A stretch of DNA of 9,630 nt from Christensenella sp. UBA7597 (lineage in GTDB: Bacteria > Bacillota > Clostridia > Christensenellales > Borkfalkiaceae), in NCBI GenBank assembly GCA_002474405.1, contig DLQW01000083.1, positions 5,260-14,889 on the forward strand, in the 5' to 3' direction. The position numbers were made by a program, and so were the translations under genes. Of this stretch, positions 1 through 6,329 are shown piece after piece; the stretch's first letter is position 1; each line of letters starts with the position of its first letter. The notes under the pieces were generated by a model. That model saw nothing but the letters and a program-made list of their open reading frames with translations. It was not told the origin of the DNA and ran no database searches.

Positions 1-623
1 CCCCCGCCGATTACGCGGCGCTCCTGAACGAAGCGCGCGGCGGCGCAAAGGAACAGGTGCTTGCCAAAGTTACCTTACGCTCCATGCAGAAAGCGCGCTA
101 CTGCGAAAAGAATTTAAAGCATTTCGCGCTGGTTTCCGGCTGCTATTGCCACTTCACTTCCCCCATCCGCCGCTACCCCGATTTGTTCGTGCACCGCGCG
201 CTGAAAGCCGTTCTTTCGGCAAACGAAACGGCGACGGAACGGCTGAAAGAATTCGCCGCGGAAGCCGCTAAAAAAACAAGCGACACCGAGCGCAACGCCG
301 ACGACGCCGAACGCGCCGTAGACGATTTGTACGCCGCCGCGTATATGGCGGACTATATCGGGCAGGAATTCGACGGCGTGATTTCGGGCGTTACCGAACG
401 CGGATTTTTCGCGGAACTGAAAAACGGCATCGAAGGGTTCGTCCCGCTCGATTCGCTGTACGGGTACTATATTTTTCTGCCTGACACGTTCGAACTGAAA
501 GGCGGCGGAAAAAGCTACGCGCTCGGCAACAGCGTGCGCGTGAAGGTAACGGACGTGGATTTCTACACAAGGCGAATCACGTTCGCGGCGGTTAAATCCG
601 AAAAAACGGAGGAAAAGATATGA
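1..623 (+). CDS. rnr: Ribonuclease R, C-terminal part (5' end outside the window)
   Basis: RNase R is a processive 3'-to-5' exoribonuclease that degrades structured RNA and, with tmRNA-SmpB, non-stop mRNAs. The frame is open from base 3 to the TGA at 621-623, giving about 206 residues. The end of the RNB catalytic domain is seen as LRSMQKARY followed by the family signature HFTSPIRRYPDL. After a charged helical linker comes an S1 RNA-binding domain that starts around GQEFDGVISGVTERGFF and ends near RRITFAAVK. The metal-binding aspartates of the RNB domain lie upstream and cannot be seen. The protein stops soon after S1 with a short acidic/lysine tail (SEKTEEKI), unlike the long basic tail of the E. 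coli enzyme. It overlaps smpB by 4 bp (ATGA), so the two are probably translationally coupled. RNase II is unlikely given the S1 and motif order and the smpB neighbour. Confidence 0.95.
   Translation, partial: PADYAALLNEARGGAKEQVLAKVTLRSMQKARYCEKNLKHFALVSGCYCHFTSPIRRYPDLFVHRALKAVLSANETATERLKEFAAEAAKKTSDTERNADDAERAVDDLYAAAYMADYIGQEFDGVISGVTERGFFAELKNGIEGFVPLDSLYGYYIFLPDTFELKGGGKSYALGNSVRVKVTDVDFYTRRITFAAVKSEKTEEKI
608..612 (+). promoter_or_regulatory. Ribosome binding site of smpB
   Basis: GGAGG lies 7 nt before the smpB ATG and inside the last codons of rnr. With the 4-bp ATGA overlap it fixes the smpB start and suggests coupled translation. Confidence 0.8.
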
Positions 624-1072
624 AAATCATCGCAGTGAATAAAACGGCGGGTTTCGAATATTTCATCGAAGATAAATACGAAGCGGGCATCGTGCTCGAA
701 GGCAACGAAATCAAATCGGTGCGCGCGGGCGCCGTGAACATGAACGACAGCTTCTGCCAAATCGACGGCAGCAAGGCGGTGGTAAAAAACATGCACATCG
801 CCCTGTACGATAAATCCGACGCGTTTTCCACAAAGAACACGCGTCGCGACCGCACTCTGCTGCTGCACAAAAGCGAGCTTGCGAAAATCGCGGGAAAAAT
901 CAACCGTCAGGGGTACACGCTGGTGCCGCTGAAAATGTACTTCAAAGATTCGCTGGTAAAAATGGAAGTGGCGCTCTGCAAAGGCAAACACACGTACGAT
1001 AAAAAGAAATCGCTTGCCGAACGCGACGTAAAACGCGAAACCGACCGCGCCGCCAAACAGGCGTTTGTGTAA
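620..1072 (+). CDS. smpB: SsrA (tmRNA)-binding protein SmpB
   Basis: SmpB binds tmRNA and delivers it to ribosomes stalled on mRNAs lacking a stop codon. The 150-residue product has the usual length and the conserved blocks in order: an N-terminal strand region with YEAGIVLEGNEIKSVRAG, then NMNDSFCQI, then the basic LLLHKSEL segment, TLVPLKMYF, and the GKHTYDKKKSLAERD motif that begins the C-terminal tail, which ends in RETDRAAKQAFV. This tail enters the decoding centre and mRNA channel in known SmpB structures. The ATG overlaps the rnr stop and has a good GGAGG at 608-612. The rnr-smpB order is widely conserved in Bacillota. The ssrA gene itself is not visible: only 32 bases separate smpB from the next gene. 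Confidence 0.97.
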   Translation: MKIIAVNKTAGFEYFIEDKYEAGIVLEGNEIKSVRAGAVNMNDSFCQIDGSKAVVKNMHIALYDKSDAFSTKNTRRDRTLLLHKSELAKIAGKINRQGYTLVPLKMYFKDSLVKMEVALCKGKHTYDKKKSLAERDVKRETDRAAKQAFV

Positions 1073-1104
1073 AAATATAAATTCAGACAAGGAGATTTAT
1101 TGCA

Positions 1105-1668
1105 ATGAAAAGTTTACAACGCGTACAAAAAGCGGCGAACGTGCTGCGTATTCTCGCAAAAATCGGCTACGTTTTCGCCATCGTCGGCACGATTTTCTGC
1201 GTGCTCGGCGCGATTTTCTGCGGCATTTTCGGCAGTAACGCGCACGTACAGGAATGGCTCGCCAAGGAAGGCGAAACGTTCGTTACGCGCGAATACGTTT
1301 GTTACTGCGTCTGCGCGGCAATCGGCTGCGCTTCCGGCATAGCGCTCGCCTATTTCAACCTGCGCTTTTACGAGGCGGAACTCGCCGCGGGCACGCCCTT
1401 TACGAAACCGCTCGTGAAAGAACTGCGCAAGCTGGGCTTGCTGCATATTCTGCTGCCGATCGCCGCGTCCATAGTCATCGCCATCGTTTCCGCAGCCATG
1501 CACGCCAAGGCAGACTTCGATATCGCGGGCGGCATTTCGGCGGGCATAGCCTACCTGCTTTTATCGTTACCCGCCGATTACGGCGCCGATCTCGCCGCGC
1601 TTTCCCCCGATGCACGCAACGAAAAAATCGCCGACGAAGAAAAACAAGACGAAGAAAACCGCGGATAA
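1105..1668 (+). CDS. Four-helix membrane protein, DUF2975-like
   Basis: This is a 187-residue integral membrane protein of unknown function. Four hydrophobic segments are visible at about residues 17-41, 64-86, 112-131 and 139-154. The loop between the second and third contains AAGTPFTKPLVKELRKLG, which resembles the 'G-x-PFT...vk.LRk.G' segment I associate with DUF2975 (YoaS-like) proteins. The C-terminus is a charged, probably cytosolic tail rich in Glu, Asp and Lys. The first helices are unusually rich in cysteine (six Cys within residues 32-75). The ATG has AAGGAG at 1089-1094, 10 nt upstream. It starts 32 bp after smpB with no terminator between, and the terminator at 1702-1736 follows it, so it is probably the last gene of the rnr-smpB operon. 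DUF2975 genes are often next to a small XRE regulator; none is seen here. The family call is from memory of the motif only. Confidence 0.7.
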   Translation: MKSLQRVQKAANVLRILAKIGYVFAIVGTIFCVLGAIFCGIFGSNAHVQEWLAKEGETFVTREYVCYCVCAAIGCASGIALAYFNLRFYEAELAAGTPFTKPLVKELRKLGLLHILLPIAASIVIAIVSAAMHAKADFDIAGGISAGIAYLLLSLPADYGADLAALSPDARNEKIADEEKQDEENRG

Positions 1669-1701
1669 TCCGCCGATACCCCCTTCATTTGTTAAAACCG
1701 C

Positions 1702-1736
1702 AAAAGGTGCGCGCCCGAAAGCCGCACCTTTTTTTT
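1702..1736 (+). terminator. Rho-independent terminator of the rnr-smpB operon
   Basis: A perfect 10-bp stem (AAAAGGTGCG at 1702-1711 pairing with CGCACCTTTT at 1723-1732) surrounds an 11-nt loop and runs into an uninterrupted T tract to 1736. It lies 34 bp after the DUF2975-like gene. Confidence 0.88.
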
Positions 1737-1746
1737 CGCCCCGCCG

Positions 1747-1752
1747 TATAAT
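1747..1752 (+). promoter_or_regulatory. Possible -10 box for the nitrilase-like gene
   Basis: A perfect TATAAT lies just after the preceding terminator and 35 bp before the TTG start. No good -35 hexamer is found 16-18 nt upstream, where the terminator stem sits, so this is only a candidate. Confidence 0.4.
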
Positions 1753-1787
1753 GAAGAAGAACGAAAAAAAGGGGGCGCGCGGCTGAT

Positions 1788-2459
1788 TTGAAGATATGCT
1801 TTGTAACCAAAGAACGGCTGTCCGAATTTTGGGAGCGCACGGGCGGCGAGGACGCCGATCTGATTTTCTTCCCCCTCTTCGACGACGTAACCGTGAGTTA
1901 CGAACGGGAGCTGAAAGGCGAAACGGCGTATTTCGAGGACGTCGCGCTGCTATCCAAAGCCTGCGGCTGCACGGTGGTATGCGGGTACAACACCTCCACG
2001 CGCGGCATCGTGCGTTCGTCGGCGGTAGTGGCGGAAAACGGCAGAATTTTAGGCGTATCGGACGCGCTTTCCTCCATCGACGGAACGCGCAACTGCGGCG
2101 CGTTTTTAAAAGTGTACGAAACGGGCGCGGGCAGAATCGGCATAGCCGTCGCCGAGGACGCGTATTTTCCCGAAGTGCTGCGAACGCTTGCGGCGTGCGG
2201 CAGCGATTTCGTGCTGTGTCCGTTTTCCAGCCGCGCGGACGGCGCCGAAAACGTGGTGCTCCGCGCGGCGGCGTTCACCTACGGAACGCCCGTCTGCCTG
2301 TGCTCGCACGGGTACGCGTTCGCCGCGGGCGCCGACGGAGAAACCGCGTTCGCCTCGCCCATGCCCGTGTCGTTTTACGATATGGAAAAGAATGGCGAAT
2401 TTCACCTGATAGAATGGCGCCAGCGCGGCTTTTTCAAACGCGACCACGGAAAATATTAA
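1788..2459 (+). CDS. Nitrilase-fold (carbon-nitrogen hydrolase-like) protein lacking the catalytic triad
   Basis: The 223-residue protein aligns by eye to the nitrilase superfamily. DADLIFFPLFD (22-32) matches the strand that normally ends in FPE, GCTVVCGYNT (60-69) and SAVVAENGRILG (78-89) match the next core strands, and GRIGIAVAEDAYFPEVLR (115-132) matches the signature G-x-x-x-C-x-D-x-x-FPE-x-x-R. All three catalytic positions are changed: the Glu after FP is Leu30, the nucleophile Cys is Ala122, and no YRK-type lysine lies between them. The protein is also shorter than the usual 260 or more residues, with the loop that carries the lysine reduced. I infer that it is not an active hydrolase. 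The start is TTG at 1788; the only nearby SD-like run is AAGGGGG at about 1769-1775, 12 nt upstream. It stands alone between a terminator and a convergent gene. Confidence 0.72.
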   Translation: MKICFVTKERLSEFWERTGGEDADLIFFPLFDDVTVSYERELKGETAYFEDVALLSKACGCTVVCGYNTSTRGIVRSSAVVAENGRILGVSDALSSIDGTRNCGAFLKVYETGAGRIGIAVAEDAYFPEVLRTLAACGSDFVLCPFSSRADGAENVVLRAAAFTYGTPVCLCSHGYAFAAGADGETAFASPMPVSFYDMEKNGEFHLIEWRQRGFFKRDHGKY

Positions 2460-2554
2460 CCTCGCAGACGGCATGCCCCGTAAACGGCAACGCCGCTTGC
2501 CTCGCGCCACATGCCGCCGCCCTTGCCCGGCCTCGCGCCCCGCGGGCAAAAAAC

Positions 2555-3214
2555 TTATGCTATCTCCCACACAAACGTCGCCGTATCTCTCGCCTTAATC
2601 TCTTCCGGTTCGATTTCCATATCGGCAATATCGTCCGCCGCGCTCATCATCAGGCACTTGCCTTCCACGTCGTAATCCGTTTCCGAATACAGATGCAACT
2701 CTCCCCAGTTATAATCTATCGTAATCAGCTCGCCGAGTTTCGCGCCCGAAGCGGCGCACAAAATTTCCGCTTTTTCACGCGCGTTTTCCACCGCCGATTT
2801 CAACAGCGAGCCGCTTACCGCCGCTCCGTCTTTTACCGTGAAATCAATCGAAATTTCGGGCTTTGCGATACACTTCGAAATTTCGGAAAGCGCCGTCGCC
2901 AGCCGCTTCGTATCGAAATCGAAGCGGATTTTTAATTCATGCCGGCACTTATACCCCATGAAAACGCTCGTGTAGTTTCCTTTCCCGTCGTTGAGGCTTT
3001 CATAATCCGCATACACCCTGAAATCGGCTGTTTTCGCCGATTTTTTTTCAAAACCCGCCGCTTCCAGCGCTCTGTTCAGAAAATCGATTTTCTCCGCCGC
3101 CGCTTTCATCGCCGCGTCGTATTCGTATTCCTCCGTCTCTAATCTCAACGTCAGTACAATCAAATCGGGCTTCACCGAAACCGCGCCTATGCCTTTCACC
3201 GTAATCGTTCTCAT
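2555..3214 (-). CDS. SIMPL (DUF541) domain protein, cytosolic
   Basis: The product is about 219 residues and resembles the SIMPL/DUF541 family (YggE, BP26). It opens with RTITVKGIGAVSVKPDLIVLTLRL, the typical 'v.G.G.v...PD.a.l...v' strand. A helical stretch follows (YDAAMKAAAEKIDFLNRAL), then a YKCRHELKIRF strand. A second helix (LLKSAVENAREKAEILC) precedes SGAKLGELITIDY, which matches the family's 'a..aGv.LG.i..I' end. Biochemical function is unknown; relatives have been linked to oxidative stress or membrane rings. No signal peptide is present, so unlike many family members it is probably cytosolic. I chose the ATG at 3212-3214 because GGAGG at 3223-3227 is 8 nt upstream of it; the in-frame TTG at 3218-3220 would leave only 2 nt. 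It converges on the nitrilase-like gene, with no clear terminator in the 95-bp gap. Confidence 0.85.
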   Translation of the reverse strand: MRTITVKGIGAVSVKPDLIVLTLRLETEEYEYDAAMKAAAEKIDFLNRALEAAGFEKKSAKTADFRVYADYESLNDGKGNYTSVFMGYKCRHELKIRFDFDTKRLATALSEISKCIAKPEISIDFTVKDGAAVSGSLLKSAVENAREKAEILCAASGAKLGELITIDYNWGELHLYSETDYDVEGKCLMMSAADDIADMEIEPEEIKARDTATFVWEIA

Positions 3215-3248
3215 TTTCAATACCTCCGTAAATGCAATTTGTACCCCT

Positions 3249-3254
3249 ATTATA
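3249..3254 (-). promoter_or_regulatory. -10 box of the SIMPL gene
   Basis: TATAAT read on the minus strand lies 34 bp upstream of the chosen ATG. No convincing -35 is found at standard spacing; the upstream terminator hairpin (3271-3297) occupies that region. Confidence 0.5.
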
Positions 3255-3268
3255 CCGCGCGGCGCATG

Positions 3269-3297
3269 AAAAAATGTCGCCCGGAAAGCGACATTTT
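3269..3297 (-). terminator. Rho-independent terminator of the HTH-like gene
   Basis: Read on the minus strand, AAAATGTCGC (3288-3297) pairs perfectly with GCGACATTTT (3271-3280) around a 7-nt loop, and the T run continues to 3269. It lies 25 bp past the stop of the minus-strand gene at 3323 and before the SIMPL -10, so the two minus-strand genes are separate units. Confidence 0.82.
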
Positions 3298-3322
3298 AAA
3301 AACATAAAATTCACGTCGGCGC

Positions 3323-3883
3323 TTACGAACCTAATATCTTTTCGCCGAACGCATACAGCGCCTCGTTGATCTCGAAAATATCGTACTTGCCTTTTTTGAT
3401 GAAATATTCCAGAATAATATCGAATTTACTGCTGTGCGTTAAAGAATACCCCGCCTTTTCTATCAGATCTTTCGCTTCGTCAAGCGGCAATTCCAAAGCA
3501 ATCGCAAACGCCGCCGCGGTGGTTTTCCGCGGCTTGTAATCTTTCTGCGTGCGTATCTTCGAAAACGTTTTCCTGTCGATATGCGCCTTTTTATAGCACT
3601 CCGCGTCGCTCATCCCCCGCTCGTCTATCAGGCGGAACAACGCCTCCGCAAAGCTTTCTTCCACATCGTCCAGCTCGTCCTCAAGGCTCCTCGCCCCATA
3701 CGCCGCAAACGGCAACGGCGCCGCGCCGAGTTTCGGCGCTTCAAATAGCTCGGCGCAAAGCGCGCCCTCTTCCGCCATACATTCGTCGATATACGCCGCT
3801 ATCTCTCCCGCAACGTTTTTTTCAAGCGGCGCGAATCTCTTTCCCTCTTCCGCACGCTTAACATCGTTCCCGTTCTTCTTCAT
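3323..3883 (-). CDS. Helix-turn-helix-like protein of unknown function
   Basis: The chosen start gives 186 residues. The N-terminal 75 are charged and Ala/Glu-rich with no recognised domain. The C-terminal half (about 77-186) looks like a compact all-helical DNA-binding-like domain: SFAEALFRLIDERGMSD, then ECYKKAHIDRKTFSKIR in the position of a helix-turn-helix, then KPRKTTAAAFAIALEL and a closing segment SSKFDIILEYFIKKGKYDIF. I remember closely similar C-terminal segments in Clostridia, both alone and attached to macro (Appr-1-p) domains; no macro domain is present here. The start is the ATG at 3881-3883, preceded by GGAGAGG. The frame stays open to an ATG at 4003, but a consensus promoter at 3917-3945 lies inside that extension, so the longer form is rejected. 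It is divergent from the EF-G paralogue and has its own terminator. Confidence 0.72.
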   Translation of the reverse strand: MKKNGNDVKRAEEGKRFAPLEKNVAGEIAAYIDECMAEEGALCAELFEAPKLGAAPLPFAAYGARSLEDELDDVEESFAEALFRLIDERGMSDAECYKKAHIDRKTFSKIRTQKDYKPRKTTAAAFAIALELPLDEAKDLIEKAGYSLTHSSKFDIILEYFIKKGKYDIFEINEALYAFGEKILGS

Positions 3884-3916
3884 GTTTCCTCTCCGCATTG
3901 TTTTTCCGTTGTTTTT

Positions 3917-3945
3917 ATTATACCATATCCCGCTCCGCGTGTAAA
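3917..3945 (-). promoter_or_regulatory. Sigma-A promoter of the HTH-like gene
   Basis: On the minus strand, TTTACA (3940-3945) and TATAAT (3917-3922) are separated by exactly 17 bp. The -10 ends 33 bp before the ATG at 3883. This promoter also excludes the longer reading frame that begins at 4003. Confidence 0.82.
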
Positions 3946-4048
3946 GCTCCCGCCCCGCGCGTAAAGAATTTTTCGCGCTTTCCCGATTTTTCAACCGTTC
4001 CAAAATAACTTTTTTTGTGAAATCGGAAAAAATTTTTGCTTACCCCCC

Positions 4049-4077
4049 TTGAAATTACGAATAAAATATAGTATAAT
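4049..4077 (+). promoter_or_regulatory. Sigma-A promoter of the EF-G paralogue
   Basis: TTGAAA (4049-4054) and a perfect TATAAT (4072-4077) are separated by 17 bp. Transcription should begin near 4084, giving a leader of about 50 nt. The AT-rich stretch at about 4004-4040 upstream could act as an UP element, which is inference. Confidence 0.85.
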
Positions 4078-4085
4078 ACAGAAAA

Positions 4086-4104
4086 GCGGCGAACCAACCG
4101 CCGC
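4086..4104 (+). other. Leader stem-loop at the 5' end of the EF-G paralogue mRNA
   Basis: GCGGCG (4086-4091) pairs perfectly with CGCCGC (4099-4104) around the loop AACCAAC. It begins about 2 nt after the predicted transcription start and ends 15 nt before the AAGGGG ribosome binding site (4120-4125), so it does not cover the site. It may protect the 5' end of the mRNA or bind a regulator; no known riboswitch is recognised. Confidence 0.55.
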
Positions 4105-4134
4105 GCAAAAAACTATTTCAAGGGGAAAAAAACT

Positions 4135-6201
4135 ATGAGCGTATCTGGCGAAAACATCAGAAACATTGCGGTAATCGGGCACGGCGGCGAGGGCAAAACA
4201 ACGCTTTGCGAAGCCATGCTGTTCTGCGCGGGCGCAATCGACCGCATGGGCAGAACGGACGACGGCACCACGGTAACGGACTTCGACGAAGCGGAAAAAG
4301 CGCGGAAATCCTCCGTATACTTATCCTGCGCCTGCCTTAACTGGAAAGGCGTAAAAATCAACCTGCTCGATCTTCCCGGTTTCTACGATTTCGAAGGAGA
4401 ACGCAGCGAGGGCTTGCAGGCGGCAGGCGGCGCGCTACTCGTCATCGGCGCGGGCGGCAACGTGCCCGTGGGCGCGGAAAGCGTAATCGATTATTGCCTG
4501 AAAATGAAAAAGCCTCTCATCATCTTCATCAACGGCATGGATAAGGAAAACGCCGATTACGCGGGCACGGTGGCGGCGCTGCGCGAAAAATATCCGGGCA
4601 AACTCGCCCCCATTCAGCTGCCGATTATGGAAAACGGAAAAATGCAGGGCTGCGTAAATGCCATCCGCGAAAAGGCGTTTTTATTCCGCCAGAGCGGCAC
4701 GGAAGAAATTCCCGTGCCCGAAAATCTTGCGGCGCAGATGCAAACCATGCGCGAATCGTTGATGGAAACGGCGGCGGAAAACGACGAAACCCTTCTCGAT
4801 AAATATTTCGATTCGGGCGAACTTTCCAAGGAAGAAATCATTCACGGCATCCGCCTCGGCATCGCCTCGGTGAACACCATTCCCGTCATGGCGGGCAGCG
4901 CCCTTTTCAACCGCGGCGTCATCAACCTGTTAAACGAAATCGTAACGTATATGCCGCAGGCAAACGAACGCGTGAACACGCTTGCGGAAGACCTCGTTTC
5001 CGATAAAATCGTAACCGTTCTGCCCAAAGAAAACGAACCGTTCGCGGCGCAGGCATTCAAAACCACGGTCGATCCGTATTCCGGCAAAACCACGTATCTT
5101 AAAATCTTCCGCGGCGTTTTAAAAAGCGGAGACACCGTTTACAACCCGAACCGCCACGAAGAAGAACGCGTCGGGCAGATTTACATGCTGCGCGGCAAAA
5201 AAACGGAAAGCGTTTCCGAAGCGCTTGCGGGCGACATCTGCGCCGTTACCAAGCTTTCGGTTACGGGCACCGGCGATACGCTGTGCGCGCCGGGCGCCAA
5301 GGTGAAATTCCCGCCCATCCACTTCCCCCGCCCCACGTTCTTTATGGCGATCGGTGCGGAAAAGAAGGGCGAGGAAGATAAAATTTTCGCCGCGCTCAAT
5401 AAAATGAAGGAAGAAGACCTCACCTTCTCCGTGGAAAAGAACGCGGAAACGGGCGAAATTCTCATCGGCGGGCAGGGCGAAACGCACGTGGAACTGCTTG
5501 CAAAGCGCGTAAAATCGCGTTACGGCGCGGAAGTAAAGCTTACGCAGCCGAAAATCCCCTACCGCGAAACCATCCGCGGCACGGCGGAAGCCGAGGGCAA
5601 ATACAAAAAGCAGACGGGCGGACACGGGCAGTACGGGCACGTGAAAATCCGCTTCGAACCCTGCGAAAACGATTTTGAATTCGCCGAAGAAGTGGTGGGC
5701 GGCGCCGTGCCCAAATCTTACTTCCCCGCCGTGGAAAAAGGCTTGCGCGAATGTCTTTCAAAAGGTCCGCTGGCGGGCTACCCCGTTACGGGCGTGAAAG
5801 CGGTGCTTTTCGACGGCTCGTATCACGAGGTGGATTCTTCCGAAGCGGCGTTCAAAGCGGCGGCGGCGATCGCGTTCCGCGAGGGCTTGAAAAACGCGAA
5901 ACCCGTTCTGCTGGAACCGTACTGCAAACTGAAAATTTCCGTGAAAAACGATTTCCTCGGCGACGTGATGGGCGATATCAACAAATGCCGCGGCAGAATC
6001 ATGGGCACCGCCTCTGAGGGCGATAAAACCGTGGTGCTTGCCGAAGCGCCGCAGGCGGAACTTTTAAACTACACCACAAGGCTGCGTTCGCTCACCCGCG
6101 GCTGCGGAAGATTCGTTTCCGAATTTCTGGATTACGAGGAAGTGCCGCGCGAACTCGCGGAAAAAATCGCCGCGGCGCGCGCTGCCGAAAAACAGGAATA
6201 A
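4135..6201 (+). CDS. Elongation factor G paralogue (EF-G2/FusA2-like GTPase)
   Basis: At 688 residues this is a full-length EF-G-like five-domain translational GTPase. Domains: GTPase about 7-275, domain II about 301-390, III about 400-470, IV about 472-588, V about 590-672. The P-loop is GHGGEGKT (15-22), G3 is DLPGF (79-83), G4 is NGMD (133-136) and G5 is GSA (254-256). Domain IV keeps HGQYGHV (497-503) and DGSYHEVDSSE (from 560); domain V keeps GDVMGDIN (609-616). The main EF-G has DTPGH and NKMD, so the histidine that helps GTP hydrolysis is Phe83 and the G4 lysine is Gly134. Switch I reads EKARKSS in place of the ERGIT type. These traits place it with the secondary EF-G group rather than housekeeping fusA, which would normally sit with rpsL-rpsG. 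AAGGGG lies 9 nt before the ATG. Its role is unknown; translocation under special conditions is possible. No terminator is obvious after it. Confidence 0.9.
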   Translation: MSVSGENIRNIAVIGHGGEGKTTLCEAMLFCAGAIDRMGRTDDGTTVTDFDEAEKARKSSVYLSCACLNWKGVKINLLDLPGFYDFEGERSEGLQAAGGALLVIGAGGNVPVGAESVIDYCLKMKKPLIIFINGMDKENADYAGTVAALREKYPGKLAPIQLPIMENGKMQGCVNAIREKAFLFRQSGTEEIPVPENLAAQMQTMRESLMETAAENDETLLDKYFDSGELSKEEIIHGIRLGIASVNTIPVMAGSALFNRGVINLLNEIVTYMPQANERVNTLAEDLVSDKIVTVLPKENEPFAAQAFKTTVDPYSGKTTYLKIFRGVLKSGDTVYNPNRHEEERVGQIYMLRGKKTESVSEALAGDICAVTKLSVTGTGDTLCAPGAKVKFPPIHFPRPTFFMAIGAEKKGEEDKIFAALNKMKEEDLTFSVEKNAETGEILIGGQGETHVELLAKRVKSRYGAEVKLTQPKIPYRETIRGTAEAEGKYKKQTGGHGQYGHVKIRFEPCENDFEFAEEVVGGAVPKSYFPAVEKGLRECLSKGPLAGYPVTGVKAVLFDGSYHEVDSSEAAFKAAAAIAFREGLKNAKPVLLEPYCKLKISVKNDFLGDVMGDINKCRGRIMGTASEGDKTVVLAEAPQAELLNYTTRLRSLTRGCGRFVSEFLDYEEVPRELAEKIAAARAAEKQE

Positions 6202-6267
6202 TTACGCGTTTTTATTGAATTTTTGCCGATTTTTCGCCGAATTTCAACGAAATACCGCTGTTTTGCC

Positions 6268-6296
6268 TTGCTTATTTTTTGTGTTTGTGTTATAAT
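6268..6296 (+). promoter_or_regulatory. Extended -10 promoter of the DUF1508-lipoprotein operon
   Basis: A perfect TATAAT (6291-6296) is preceded by TG at 6288-6289, giving an extended -10. A weak -35, TTGCTT (6268-6273), lies 17 bp upstream. Transcription should begin near 6303, so the ATG at 6279 cannot be the start and the one at 6330 is preferred. Confidence 0.75.
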
Positions 6297-6329
6297 TTAA
6301 TTGAATACAATAATAAGGCGGTAAAAGTT

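Noticed and set aside
2523..2549. TTGCCCG/CGGGCAA inverted repeat between the convergent genes as a bidirectional terminator
   Set aside because: The 7-bp stem has a 13-nt loop, is followed by A on the plus strand, and on the minus strand the T run comes before the stem rather than after it.
1796..2935. 379-residue open frame on the plus strand
   Set aside because: Very Arg-rich product from a shifted frame over the nitrilase-like gene that continues antisense into the SIMPL gene; explained by GC-rich third positions.
5119..5640. 173-residue open frame on the minus strand
   Set aside because: Antisense shadow of EF-G domains II-IV.
4135..6201. Tetracycline-resistance ribosomal protection protein (TetM-like)
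   Set aside because: The leader lacks a TetM-type attenuator, and domain IV and V motifs (HGQYGHV, DGSYHEVDSSE, GDVMGDIN) follow EF-G rather than TetM.
6202..6267. Terminator after the EF-G paralogue
   Set aside because: T-rich with repeated GCCGA(A/T)TTTT patches, but no stem of useful length pairs without several mismatches.
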